Of a DNA stretch of 64,000 nt, positions 26,788 to 35,897 are shown piece after piece; the stretch's first letter is position 1, and each line of letters opens with the position of its first letter. The notes under the pieces were generated by a model that did no database searches, had not been told where the DNA came from, and was given only the letters and a program-made list of their open reading frames with translations. This DNA is from Leisingera sp. SS27 (GTDB lineage Bacteria; Pseudomonadota; Alphaproteobacteria; Rhodobacterales; Rhodobacteraceae), in NCBI RefSeq assembly GCF_028368855.1, contig NZ_JAQNCY010000002.1, positions 272,233 to 336,232 of the forward strand, in the 5' to 3' direction. The position numbers and the translations under genes were made by a program.

Positions 26788-27623
26788 GGGTCAGGACCCA
26801 TTGATTTCCGGTTGTCTGCGTGATTCACGGTTCAAAAAACGAGCGGTGACATGTCTGATCTTTTCTGGTTGAGCGACACGCAGCTGGCGCGTCTTTCCCC
26901 CTTCTTTCCCAAGTCCCACGGCAAGCCACATGTTGATGAACTGCGGGTGTTGAGCGGTATTATATTAATTAATCGCAATGACTTGCAGTGGCGTGATGCT
27001 CCGACGGCCCTTGGCCCGCACAAGACGTTGTACAACCGTTGGAAACGGTGGAGCGACAAGGGCATCTTCGCCCGGATGATGGCCGGTCTGGCCGCAGAAC
27101 ACGGCGAGAAGTCGGCGGTGATGATCCCCTCTCATCGAAACTGTGTTTCGACTGCCGGGCAGTGGGCGCGACCTATCTGAAGGCACACCGCACGGCGACC
27201 AGTTTGGTCGAACCAAAGGCGGCATGAATACCAAGCTGCACGCCATCTGCGACAGCCAGGGACGCCCGCTGAGCCTGTTCGTTACGGCTGGGCAAGTCAG
27301 CGACGACATCGGCGCCCGCGCTTTGGTGGACAGCTTGCCAAGGGTGGAATGGCTGCTGGGAGATCGAGGCTATGATGCTGATTGGTTCCGGGAAGCGTTG
27401 AAAGACAAAGGGATACGCGCCTGCATCCCCGGCCGGAAACAGCGGAAGAAACCGGTGAAACACGACAAGCGCCGTTACAAACGCCGCAATCGGATAGAGA
27501 TCATGTTTGGCAGGTTGAAGGATTGGCGGCGCGTGGCGACCCGATACGATAGGTGCCCGAAGGTCTTCCTATCAGCAATCGCCCTCGCAGCAATGGTCAT
27601 CTATTGGCTATGAGTCCTGACCC
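26788..27623 (+). mobile_element. IS5-family insertion sequence, degenerate, with TA target duplication
   Basis: The inverted repeats GGGTCAGGACCCA (26788-26800) and the complement of TGAGTCCTGACCC (27611-27623) match at 12 of 13 positions, and TA flanks both ends. Internal transposase frames are broken, so the element is probably immobile unless complemented. It sits directly upstream of the amide operon promoter. Confidence 0.85.
26851..27613 (+). pseudogene. IS5-family (IS427-like) transposase, internally deleted and frameshifted
   Basis: The N-terminal part (MSDLFWLSDTQLARLSPFFP, then RNDLQWRDAPTALGPHKTLY) runs to about 27110. Around 27130-27215 homology jumps between frames (ATYLKAHRTATSL in one, GRTKGGMNTKLHA in another) and the usual linker between these motifs is missing. 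The C-terminal part (LLGDRGYDADWFREAL, then RNRIEIMFGRLKDWRRVATR) with the DDE residues is intact to 27613. Confidence 0.85.
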
Positions 27624-27628
27624 TAGCA

Positions 27629-27910
27629 ATGGCTGCACGTGCAAAGGGCGGCAAAGGTCCCGCGCCTTTCGCGTAGATCAGCCATGCGGCGAAAGTGCGG
27701 TTTGGATCTCGGCTGTCGAACCCCGTTTGAACGGCCGCTGTGGCGACACTTGCTGTGGCGTGGCGGAAACAGTGCTGCACCTGCGAGCGGATGCTGCACC
27801 AGCGAAGTGCAGAAATCGAATGTCGGCAGAGTCCCGCTGTGTGTGACTTCGTGATCCTCGCGGTGAATGGCAGCTGACGATCTCGCCGGCTGCTTTCCTC
27901 CTGCCCTTCC
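27629..27910 (+). repeat. Degenerate interspersed repeat (copy 2)
   Basis: Non-coding stretch clearly related to 34180-34460. Both contain GGCAAAG(G)TCCCGCGCCT, GATCAGC, GGTTTGGAT, a CTG(T)GGCGACA block and C(A)CTTGCGAGC...ATGCTGC in the same order. Frames are broken by stops. It starts right after the IS5 element. Confidence 0.6.
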
Positions 27911-28429
27911 TGTCTTATTTAGAATGTGATCGCGGACGAGACCGCGATCGCTTGCACAGAAGTCAGCCGCGCATCCGCTCCGCTCTAGCGCGCCTGGCAT
28001 TTTCCATTTGATTGGTCCGCCTGCCATCCGGCCGGCAATCTGAACACGGGTTCTGATGCCGCTGCGCGTCAGCCTACACGGAGAAATTCGGTTCGTCCCG
28101 CGCCTGGCGCGGGCCCCTCCCAATTTCACCGCTCCGGCCCCGTGTGTCAGATCACCGTCCGGCCGCAGTCCGGGCTGCGCCCACCCTGCTTTGCCCTCCG
28201 GAAGACACGAGGTCTTCCGAAGTGAAAATCAGGGAAGGCTTCGCCACTGGCGGAATAGGAGGCGCGAGCGGGGATGTTGGAGACACGAAAAAGGAAAGGT
28301 TCTGTCGCAAATGGCAAAACTATGTGTCGCACGACAATTTGGTGTCAAACGTCAGGCAAAGCTGACCCGATGCTGACTGTTTTTAAGGAAAAATTGCCTG
28401 CACCTGCCAGGCATTTCCACCCCAATTGT
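27911..28429. other. Palindrome-rich non-coding stretch
   Basis: No credible gene. Three perfect inverted repeats occur within 300 bases: GATCGCGG/CCGCGATC at 27928-27949, CCCGCGC/GCGCGGG at 28097-28113 and CGGAAGAC/GTCTTCCG at 28199-28219. None has a following T-run. They could be protein-binding palindromes, RNA hairpins or relic IS ends. Confidence 0.5.
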
Positions 28430-28660
28430 CAAGCATTTCTGACCCAGGACAGGCCGGTTTTCGCTGCAAACGCAGCCAAGGCGCCATCCTGTGTCCTCTT
28501 TACGCAGGCAGCTGACGTTGCAGCTTCATGCAGTGGACGGCAGGTTCGAGCCCAACCCCGACCTTCGATTTTCATGCTGCGCTCGCTCGCAGCGCCAATT
28601 TTCTGCTTATGCATCATCTTGAGCGCGGCAATGCGGTGTAAGGAGCGGCCATTCGCGCCA
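28430..28660 (-). repeat. Degenerate interspersed repeat (copy 3)
   Basis: Shares a palindromic core, TTTTCATGCTGCGCTCGCTC then GCAGCG, with related cores at about 59329-59360 and 61960-61990. No gene is supported. Confidence 0.4.
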
Positions 28661-28677
28661 GGCGCAGCGAGATTTCG

Positions 28678-29125
28678 TCAGGCAATGAACGAGACGCGGA
28701 CGAAGCGGTTCAGCGACCCATCGGCGCGGCGATATGGGATCTGGACGGCCAGTGTATTCTGTCGGCGGCAAAGCGTAGAGAAATCCGGAACGGGCCAGTC
28801 CAGACCCGCCAGATTCAAAAGGCTGGTGACCATCCCGACGGACTGCCGGAGGGGCAGCTTGAACAGAACCTCGATCGACAGGCAGAACTGGATCGCCGCA
28901 TCTGAGAAAACCGCAGGGCGACCGGGGCTGCCATCATGCGGCGCGAGCCAGGTCATCTCTTTGTCCAACCAGATCAGAAGCGACCCGCGCTTTCTGAGCG
29001 CATCGTTGTAGCTGGACCAATTCGTCGTATGGTAGCGGGCCGGTGCAGGCTTGCACATCTGCCCTGTCTAACCGCATGGATTCGTGATGTGAATCCTTAG
29101 CACTCAGAGTTCTGCAACAACACCG
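28678..29125 (-). pseudogene. Truncated IS5-type transposase
   Basis: Leftward frame from about 29043 encodes an N-terminal transposase part (YHTTNWSSYNDALRKRGSLL, VFSDAAIQFCLSIEVLFKLP, LDWPVPDFSTLCRRQNTL) and ends after about 120 residues in unrelated sequence. It is related to the copy at 14617 but not identical. A left end GTTGTTGCAGAACTC lies near 29105-29120. The catalytic C-terminal part is missing. Confidence 0.8.
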
Positions 29126-29179
29126 TTCCAGAAAGCCAATGGTGGTGCCGGGTGGCTTGAACCAGCCGTAGAACGTGGT

Positions 29180-29292
29180 TTGGGATGCCCAGCAGATGCG
29201 CCTGAAGGAGTTGGCCGAATGCCCTGTGCGGTATGGATATCGTCGCCTGCACATACCGCTGCGAAGGGAGGGGTGGTATGTGAACCACACGA
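29180..29292 (+). pseudogene. Fragment of IS3-type OrfB transposase
   Basis: The plus strand encodes QMRLKELAECPVRYGYRRLH followed by IPLRREGWYVNHT. This is the conserved N-terminal region of IS3-family OrfB proteins. Both sides are unrelated, so it is a short internal fragment. Confidence 0.75.
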
Positions 29293-29327
29293 AAAAAAAC
29301 GCAGACCCATGTGACAAGGAGAGTCCG

Positions 29328-29651
29328 TCAAGTTTCATCAGGTGATGGCCTTAATGCTCGGAAAGTCTCGTGAGACTCTTCGATGTCGCAATTTGCATAG
29401 TAAATAGAATAACCCGCCTCTTCTATTAATTCCATTAACTGCCAAAAGGTTTCATCGTCCACATCCCGAAATACTTGTTCGAAGATATCTCCTTCATTCG
29501 TCGAGCAAGGCCTTCGCGAAAATTCTCTTCTTACCAGATCACGAGGAGATGGTACGTTTTGCACTGGGTATTTGCGTGAATTGTTCATTGCCGCTCGTGA
29601 GAGGCTCAATATTTGAACCACATTTCCAGATTGAGTTTCCTTTTTTGGCAT
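29328..29651 (-). CDS. Small hypothetical protein (107 aa)
   Basis: A 107-residue acidic protein preceded by GGAG seven bases before the ATG. It begins MPKKETQSGN and ends with FWQLMELIEEAGYSIYYANC and a short tail. No family recognized. Base composition is AT-richer than the housekeeping genes in the window, suggesting acquired DNA. Confidence 0.6.
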   Translation of the reverse strand: MPKKETQSGNVVQILSLSRAAMNNSRKYPVQNVPSPRDLVRREFSRRPCSTNEGDIFEQVFRDVDDETFWQLMELIEEAGYSIYYANCDIEESHETFRALRPSPDET

Positions 29652-29704
29652 TTAGCTTCTCCAACTGAACTACCCACCCAGTACGATAAGCCTGCGTTCG
29701 CTAT

Positions 29705-30254
29705 GTGATTGCGGTTACTTATTGCAGCCTGCAATGGCCGATCAAAGCCACTGATGCTATCACAAGTGCTCGGTCAGAAAAGCAGCTGACAAACTCAATA
29801 AATAGAAAGTCTCTTTATTTTGGCAGCTTGGTTGAGGCTGCAACTTCCATGCTTCCCCGCAAGTGGTTAAACAAGTGTAAACTTAATGAAATTTCCGAAA
29901 ATTTTACGCACAGCTTTGCTTACCTAGAGGCCCGCAAAAGGAAAGATGGGGAACAATTTCCATTAACGGAATATTTAAAAAGTTCCCCCAATGTTCACTC
30001 ACTGTTCGCGATTGTTCCGGATCGCTTTGCCAGTTTGCCTCTTAACCTTCGCTGTCGCGCCTGGGGCAAATTCTGAGAAGGGAGAGCAGAAAGTGATTTT
30101 GTTGCTTAATACAATGGTTTTAGCACCTCACAGGGAGCTGAGTAAGCCCCTGCGAAAATGGCCAGGTAACGTCTCCTGCTTTTTTTTGACCGGCCTATCA
30201 GAACCAAAAGAACTTATAGCGGAAGAGTTGACTCACATTGGTTTAAGGGCATGA
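29705..30254 (+). other. AT-rich stretch with weak overlapping reading frames
   Basis: Two overlapping frames exist: 29705-30076 (GTG start, 123 aa, contains LPRKWLNKCKLNEISENFTH) and 29991-30254 (87 aa). Neither has a clear ribosome-binding site or a recognizable family. One could be a small gene, or both could be remnants of a frameshifted one. Codon use is AT-rich as in the neighbouring 107-aa gene. Confidence 0.3.
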
Positions 30255-30569
30255 AACCTATGAAAATGCGGCTCAATGGGCATCTAACCTCGGTTGCAGC
30301 TATTCTTGCAAACAAATTCCAGGGCAAAAGTCTGTTTTCATTGGGCTCAATAACCGCTGCACAATCAGAAAACTTACGGCACATGGCGGCTTTCCAACTA
30401 GGGTGAACGAAAGGCTGCGGTGAATGCCTACTGCTGCCCTGTGATGCCCCCCTACGACACTGGAGATCCCAGATAAGCCCGTACGCAAGGGACGGACGCC
30501 GGATAAGAGCGGCTTATGCCGCGTGGTTTGATGGTGCACCCAAATGCTTTCCGATTTTTGTGAGGAAAA
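30255..30569 (+). promoter_or_regulatory. Upstream region of the RTX glycosidase gene
   Basis: No gene is supported. Contains TAAGCC...GGCTTA arms around 30473-30516 enclosing further G/C-rich self-complementary sequence, which could fold as a leader structure. A good ribosome-binding site (GAGGAAAA) precedes the ATG at 30570. Confidence 0.35.
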
Positions 30570-33326
30570 ATGCCAGTCTATTCCATTATTGACCAAGATG
30601 ATGCCGCAACAGACATCGTGACAATCACCTCATCCATGTTTGGGGCGAATTTGGTAACGCAATACGATACCGAGTTCGTTGACCCTTCCGACAGTCATCT
30701 AGCAGACGTTCAAAGCTTGGGAGTTTCAACACTGCGATTTCCTGGCGGGGCTGTCACTGAAACGCACTTCGATATAAAAAAACCAAACTCGGCCGTATCA
30801 AAAGTTGACTCCTCCGTGGCCTTGACGCCAATGAATGACTTTTTTGGAGCCGCGGGAGCAATAGGTGCTGATGTTTCGATTGTCATTCCTACCCAAGGCG
30901 GGTTTGAAACCGATGCTTTAAACGCCTTGCAGGGCGGCACATTCGGCTCCAGAAATCAATTGGATTCGAGTTATGTGAATGACGTACTTTCCTACATTGA
31001 TGCAGCTATCAAGAATGCTGAGGATAACGGCGTTATCATTACGGCATTCGAACTCGGAAATGAATTCTGGGGCAGTGGGCAAATGACAGCCGCCGAGTAT
31101 GGCCACCTTGTCGGGCAACTTTCCGTTCTGGTGCACAAAAAACTCGACGCCGCTGGAAATGATGCTGACATTCTCGTGCAGACCACGGCTTCTGCAGGGA
31201 TATTCTCGCCAAACGAAACGTCTTCGATCTATGTTGATGTGAGCGGCAATGTCCCGTCATTTTACAAGCAAAGCTACATTGACGAGGAATACGATGGCGT
31301 CATTCCCATCAGTTTCCAGACCTACACTATCGATGGTCAAGGCCGGGATTGGGAGCAGGCAGAAGATATTGCAGTTGGCATCAATGCGGCAGATGGTGCA
31401 CCAGATGCAATCACCGGCGCCCTCCTCCACTACTATGCCAATGAAGGTCTCGAAGGTGTGGATGCAGGAAAATCAAATGTCTTTCGACGGGTCAATACGT
31501 TTGAGGAATTGCTCGACAGATCCGAGGATTTGCCAGAATTGACGCAGCATCTAACAGAATGGAACCCGCAAAGAGGCACACACGATACTAGGGGACTCAA
31601 GCATGCTTCAATGCTGGTGGAGATGGTCTATGAAATGGCCACACATGGGATAGAAGCAGCGCAGATCTGGCCACTGACCTTCAACCAAACGCAAGAAAGG
31701 GCCCTTCTAAATCATCACGGAGACGGGTTATCGATTTCTGGTGAAGCTTTCAAGATGATGAGCGAAAGCCTCGTGGGTCTTCAAGCCAAGTTCGATTTTG
31801 AAGTGCCGGGGAAGATCGACGTACATGGGTATGGAAATCCCGAGGATGACAAATCTCTCGTACTCTTCGTTTCGGAGCGAAGTGGTGCATTTTCTGAAAA
31901 TGTCACCCTTGATGTAGGCAGATATATTCCTAACACACCCTATTTCATCGTTAAGACCCAACTCTGGGACGGTGGTGCAGGTGGCGACGATTCAAATGCC
32001 GTTCCGGTACTAAATTACAGCGATGGTGTCGTTATTTCGGGTGGCCTAGTTGAGCTTGACATGAACGCGTGGGCGAATACCAGGATCGAAATCTCCTACA
32101 TAACAGAGGGAGCAGACATCATTGTCGGTCGCGGCGGAAATGACTCAATTATCGGCGCTGGAGGCAATGATTTGCTCGAAGGGAACGCAGGTAGCGATAC
32201 TCTAAACGGAGGGACAGGAGACGATAAAATCATTGGCGGAAGTGGCAACGACGAGATTGATGGCGGCACAAATTACGACACTATCGACGCTGGAGAAGGA
32301 AACGACAGCGTATGGGGCGGAAATGGGCGCGACCTTGTCTTACTCGGCGATGGAAGTGATGTGTTCCATGACAACGGCCAAAATGATCAACATGGCCAAG
32401 ACACAGTCTACGGCGGAGCCGGGCATGACGTAATCAATGGTGGTGGCGGCCACGACCTTTTATGCGGTGATGAAGGGAACGACTCCATTTCCGGCGGGAT
32501 AGGCAATGATCAAATTCACGGCGGCACAAATTACGACACTATTGACGCCGGAGAGGGAAATGACAGCGTATGGGGAGGAAACGGGCGCGACCTTGTCTTA
32601 CTCGGCGATGGAAGTGATGTGTTCCATGACAACGGCCAAAATGATCAACATGGCCAAGACACAGTCTACGGCGGAGCCGGGCATGACGTAATCAATGGTG
32701 GTGGCGGCCATGACCTTTTATGCGGTGATGAAGGGAACGACTCCATTTCCGGCGGGATAGGCAATGATCAAATTCACGGAGGCACAAATAACGACACTAT
32801 CGACGCGGGAGAGGGAAACGACAGCGTCTGGGGGGGGGACGGGCGTGATCTGGCCTTCTTGGGCGATGGAGATGATGTGTTCCATGACAACGGCCAGAAT
32901 GATCAACATGGCCAAGACACGGTCTACGGCGGAGCTGGAGATGATTTGATTAACGGCTCCGGTGGCAATGACATCTTCAATGGCGGAAGCGGCAAAGATA
33001 TCGTATCCGGAGGCGCCGGAAATGACGTTTTTGAATTCAAAACTGGAGACTTGGTCGACTGGGATGAGATAAGCGGAACGGTCACTGAAAGAAGCACTCA
33101 GTTAGATTTGGTGCGAGATTTTGCAGTTGGCGAGGACAAAGTTGAATTTGATGAATTCGCTGGAGTCGAAAACCGCTCTGACTTGAAGACTTGGAAAACC
33201 GTTATCGAGAATAATGTTTATTTTACAGTGTGTGTCAGATCAACCAATGAACGCATCTTAGTTGACGTTGAAGATGACGTTACTTGGCAAGATTTCTTTC
33301 AAGATTCCAACTTCCTATTCTTTTGA
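30570..33326 (+). CDS. Glycosidase-like domain with C-terminal RTX calcium-binding repeats, type I secretion substrate
   Basis: A 918-residue protein. Residues 1 to about 510 look like a clan-A (TIM-barrel) glycoside hydrolase plus beta-sandwich. LRFPGGAVTE is at about 55, the acid/base candidate Glu165 is in ELGNEFWGSG, and the nucleophile candidate Glu330 is in HLTEWNPQ. Residues about 515-840 are RTX nonapeptide repeats (GGNDSIIGAGGNDLL type) that bind calcium, including three nearly identical 86-residue units. The C-terminus (about 845-918) has the DVFEFKTGD segment and ends NFLFF, typical of type I secretion signals. No Sec signal peptide. Family (GH39/51/79-like) cannot be fixed by eye; polysaccharide degradation outside the cell is likely. 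Confidence 0.85.
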   Translation: MPVYSIIDQDDAATDIVTITSSMFGANLVTQYDTEFVDPSDSHLADVQSLGVSTLRFPGGAVTETHFDIKKPNSAVSKVDSSVALTPMNDFFGAAGAIGADVSIVIPTQGGFETDALNALQGGTFGSRNQLDSSYVNDVLSYIDAAIKNAEDNGVIITAFELGNEFWGSGQMTAAEYGHLVGQLSVLVHKKLDAAGNDADILVQTTASAGIFSPNETSSIYVDVSGNVPSFYKQSYIDEEYDGVIPISFQTYTIDGQGRDWEQAEDIAVGINAADGAPDAITGALLHYYANEGLEGVDAGKSNVFRRVNTFEELLDRSEDLPELTQHLTEWNPQRGTHDTRGLKHASMLVEMVYEMATHGIEAAQIWPLTFNQTQERALLNHHGDGLSISGEAFKMMSESLVGLQAKFDFEVPGKIDVHGYGNPEDDKSLVLFVSERSGAFSENVTLDVGRYIPNTPYFIVKTQLWDGGAGGDDSNAVPVLNYSDGVVISGGLVELDMNAWANTRIEISYITEGADIIVGRGGNDSIIGAGGNDLLEGNAGSDTLNGGTGDDKIIGGSGNDEIDGGTNYDTIDAGEGNDSVWGGNGRDLVLLGDGSDVFHDNGQNDQHGQDTVYGGAGHDVINGGGGHDLLCGDEGNDSISGGIGNDQIHGGTNYDTIDAGEGNDSVWGGNGRDLVLLGDGSDVFHDNGQNDQHGQDTVYGGAGHDVINGGGGHDLLCGDEGNDSISGGIGNDQIHGGTNNDTIDAGEGNDSVWGGDGRDLAFLGDGDDVFHDNGQNDQHGQDTVYGGAGDDLINGSGGNDIFNGGSGKDIVSGGAGNDVFEFKTGDLVDWDEISGTVTERSTQLDLVRDFAVGEDKVEFDEFAGVENRSDLKTWKTVIENNVYFTVCVRSTNERILVDVEDDVTWQDFFQDSNFLFF
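32262..32980 (+). repeat. Tandem 258-bp coding repeat (86-residue RTX unit)
   Basis: Units start at 32262, 32520 and 32778 (period exactly 258 bases). The first two are almost identical at DNA level; the third diverges progressively and is partial. Each unit begins GGTN(Y/N)DTIDAGEGNDSVWG and contains DVFHDNGQNDQHGQDTVYGG. Near-identity of silent positions shows recent duplication or gene conversion. Confidence 0.95.
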
Positions 33327-33467
33327 GGCGAAGAAGAAGAAACAAAATCTGGCATTTCTGCAGGTTCTATCCAAACTGAGTAACCGTGAGATCTTGCGCA
33401 AGTCCATCACCAAATTGTGTGAATAGACACCTAACGGCAGACCAGGGAACCGTGACAAAGGTCTGGT

Positions 33468-33600
33468 ATGGGCCGCCTTTGCAAGCGGCCCAATTTCTTC
33501 AAATTTCCACGCTTTCGGAGATCGCAAGAGCATCCTCCAACTCGACGCCGAGATAGCTGACGGTACTGTCCATCTTGGTATGTCCGAGCAGCAACTAATC
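33468..33600 (-). pseudogene. 3' tail of a tyrosine integrase gene, inverted copy of the one at 43.8 kb
   Basis: The minus strand encodes LLLGHTKMDSTVSYLGVELE and then DALAISESVEI and a stop, followed by the hairpin-forming GGGCCGCTTGCAAAGGCGG. Both coding tail and downstream bases match 43770-43895 on the plus strand with few differences. Only about 31 codons remain. It lies directly against the IS3 orfA stop. Confidence 0.85.
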
Positions 33601-33610
33601 GGCCCGTATC

Positions 33611-33985
33611 TCATCTGTCGTCGTCCCCATCCCTGAGCATGCTTTTTTTGAGCAAGCGGTTTTCCAAGGTGAGGTCGGCAACGGCCTCCTTCAGCGCCGA
33701 CGCCTCAGCCCGCAGCTCTTTCACTTCGGGACTTGTCGCTTGCCGGGCTGTGTCGCCTGCCAGCCGCTTCTTTCCGGCCTCCAGGAACTCTTTCGACCAG
33801 GAATAGTACAGGCTCGTGGCAATCCCCTCGCGCCGGCACAACGCAGAGATGCTCTCCTCGCCACGCAAACCTTCCAGCACAATACGGATCTTCTCCTCCG
33901 CCGAATGGTGCTTGCGCGTCTTGCGGCGAATGTCTTTGACGACCCGATCGGCCGTCGGCTTGTCGGTTCCAGCTTTCCGTCTCAT
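33611..33985 (-). CDS. IS3-family transposase OrfA (orfB missing)
   Basis: A 124-residue OrfA with helix-turn-helix (HHSAEEKIRIVLEGLRGEES, ISALCRREGIATSLYYSWSK) and a C-terminal leucine-zipper part (KELRAEASALKEAVADLTLE). AGGAG precedes the ATG at 33985; an open extension upstream is ignored. In intact elements orfB follows, but here the integrase-tail remnant follows, so the element is truncated. Confidence 0.88.
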   Translation of the reverse strand: MRRKAGTDKPTADRVVKDIRRKTRKHHSAEEKIRIVLEGLRGEESISALCRREGIATSLYYSWSKEFLEAGKKRLAGDTARQATSPEVKELRAEASALKEAVADLTLENRLLKKSMLRDGDDDR

Positions 33986-34179
33986 CTTCACTCCTTGACG
34001 GTTTAGATGAGCCAGAAACCCTCCGTTGTGCAAATCCCTCAATCAGGCACACAGGTGCTGACGTCAGACATCCCGCGCAGCGAAAGGGCAGTTTGAAATT
34101 TGCCAATATTGAAACCTCTGAAGGGTCGGTCTTGGGAACTTGCTGCGCCACTGAAATTTGTCTGCCGCGACTGCGAGTA

Positions 34180-34460
34180 CATGCTGCGTTAGTAAACACC
34201 CGGAAGGGCAACGACGGCAAAGTCCCGCGCCTCGCTTGTCGATCAGCTGCACAACGAAAGGACGGTTTGGATTTTCGCTCTCAAATTGGCTTTCAATGAC
34301 CGTTCTGGCGACATCGGCTGCATCGCAGCGACCAACCTGTCGCACTTGCGAGCATATGCTGCGTCAGCAATAGCCGCGTGAGCAAAAGGCTGCTTTCGTC
34401 CGGCGGTGTGTGAGTCCGTGACTGGCGTGGCGAATGGCAGCTGAACGGACGCGAGATCTG
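34180..34460 (+). repeat. Degenerate interspersed repeat (copy 4)
   Basis: Closest relative of the copy at 27629-27910, with the same order of shared words (GGCAAAGTCCCGCGCCT, GATCAGCTGCA, GGTTTGGAT, CTGGCGACAT, GCACTTGCGAGCATATGCTG). The surrounding 34.0-34.7 kb has no supported gene. Confidence 0.6.
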
Positions 34461-34707
34461 ACGGGTAGCATCGCGTCCCGATCCTTGCGGCCCCTGGACT
34501 GTTCGATGCGGATGATGTTTCAGGCGCAGTCAATATCGCTAACCCGCAGCCCTGCAAGCCGACACTCGCCATGACCCTTGCTTTATCGGAATGGTTCCGG
34601 TAAGCAAATCGGCTGCATTTTGGGGCCCGCTGACCGGACCCAGCCTGAAACAGTCAAATGAATGGAGAGCGCCATGTAGCACGGAAACTACATGAAGGGC
34701 CTTAGAT

Positions 34708-34965
34708 ATGGCCCACTACAAACGCAAAAAGGCGCGCGCCGCGGTAAGTGCTCGCTATTCGGCGCACGGCCTAGAGCACCGGCTTTCGAAGGAGCACGGC
34801 AGCATCCGCTGGCTGGAAAACTGGCCACGTTGGCATGACAAGATCTTTCATACGCGCCCTGCAAGGCACAGGACGAAACTTCTGGAGGCACTCGTTATCA
34901 AAGGCGCAGACCCGGAGGTTTTAAGCTGGCCGGATGGACGCAGGCCCCATAGGTACTTTTGGTGA
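34708..34965 (+). CDS. Small conserved basic protein (85 aa)
   Basis: An 85-residue basic protein starting MAHYKRKKARAAVSARYSAH, with WLENWPRWHD in the middle and ending PHRYFW. The same overall pattern (MAHYKRKR... WPR... W) is familiar from short uncharacterized proteins in alphaproteobacteria. Function unknown. It lies just outside the Tn7-like core. Confidence 0.65.
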   Translation: MAHYKRKKARAAVSARYSAHGLEHRLSKEHGSIRWLENWPRWHDKIFHTRPARHRTKLLEALVIKGADPEVLSWPDGRRPHRYFW

Positions 34966-35044
34966 AAGTGACAGGAGGCCCGGATGCACCACCCGGCTTC
35001 GGATAGCGCCAGGCATCCTAACCTCGACCTTCATAGCGGTGTAA

Positions 35045-35521
35045 AACTTCAGGCTTGTTCTGACGGACAGGGCACCATTCAGTAAGCGTGAAATTCGTGA
35101 GATTTTCTTGAAGTGTGAAAATTTGAGAGAGTTGGCCTGCCACTTCGGCATAAGCCCTCTGCTGGCCCGCAAACTGTTGAGCATTGCAGGCATCGACTTC
35201 GTAAGAGACCTCCATAATAAATACTTAGCACAAAGGTGCTGCAGCTCCCTTGCCAGGCAGAACGGAATGAAGCCTGCAACCCTCTCTAAACTGTTCAAGG
35301 AAAAGGGGTTAAAGGTTTTCCCGCGACACTCCCGACCAGCCTTACCAAGCAGAAGCCTTCAAGAAATTTGGCATCAAACAAAAACCATCAACAGCTTCGC
35401 CCGTGCTCTCGGTGTCCATTGGCAAACTGCGTCCAACATCCACTCGGACAGCGGTCTTCCAGCGCCAGAGCAACCGCAAAAGCGATTAGGTCGACCTCCC
35501 AAATTGCAACATACGGAGTAG
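35045..35521 (+). pseudogene. Truncated paralogue of the putative DNA-binding protein at 42.3 kb
   Basis: The frame is open from 35045 to 35521, with the first standard start at TTG 35108 (137 aa). It aligns with the 42317-42847 product over nearly its whole length: LRELACHFGISPLLARKLLS versus LKQLAEWLGVSPMMVRRILT, then GIDFVR, QNGMKPATLSKLFK and INSFARALGVHWQTASNIH. Both have two helix-turn-helix-like segments. Homology extends upstream of the TTG without a usable start (APFSKREIREIFLK), so this copy may be N-terminally truncated or use an unusual start. It lies beyond the tniQ end of the Tn7-like core. Confidence 0.55.
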
Positions 35522-35897
35522 GTGATTTTCGGCCCAAAGCCGCCGCCCACTACGGACGAAAGATGCCGCAGTCGCAGCCCGCTTGGGCCTCCTAGTCTGT
35601 TCGCAGCTCGCCGGGAGCAAACATTCGTTTGCGGAGCCGGAACGATGATTTTGTCTGCGCGACTAGGGCATTACTCATCGAAACTAGCTGCAGCTTGCTC
35701 GAACGTCCGCATTACCTTCTGCCATGCGGCGGGTAGTTTTCAGCGGTGCAGCGGATCGGTAGGCTGCGTGCGCGCGGTATAATTTTCTGACTTCTGCAGT
35801 GGGCTCAAACTGTTCGTCTGCAACACCTTCCGCGAACGGCTGGAATTGCTAGCGTAGGTGTCTGCCGTAACAGACCAGCCTGGTTGGGGTCGTGATT
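35522..35897. other. Intergenic region at the tniQ side of the Tn7-like element
   Basis: No gene is supported. Contains the inverted repeats GCAAAC/GTTTGC (35617-35632) and GTCTG/CAGAC (35860-35875). A transposon end should lie here or further left, but no repeat matching the tnsA side was recognized. Confidence 0.35.

Noticed and set aside
27623..28129. 168-residue minus-strand frame in the repeat region
   Set aside because: It spans a degenerate repeat and palindromes, with arginine/serine-rich composition typical of a chance GC-rich frame.
32262..32980. 258-base direct repeats as a satellite or replication iteron array
   Set aside because: They encode 86-residue RTX units within one continuous reading frame.
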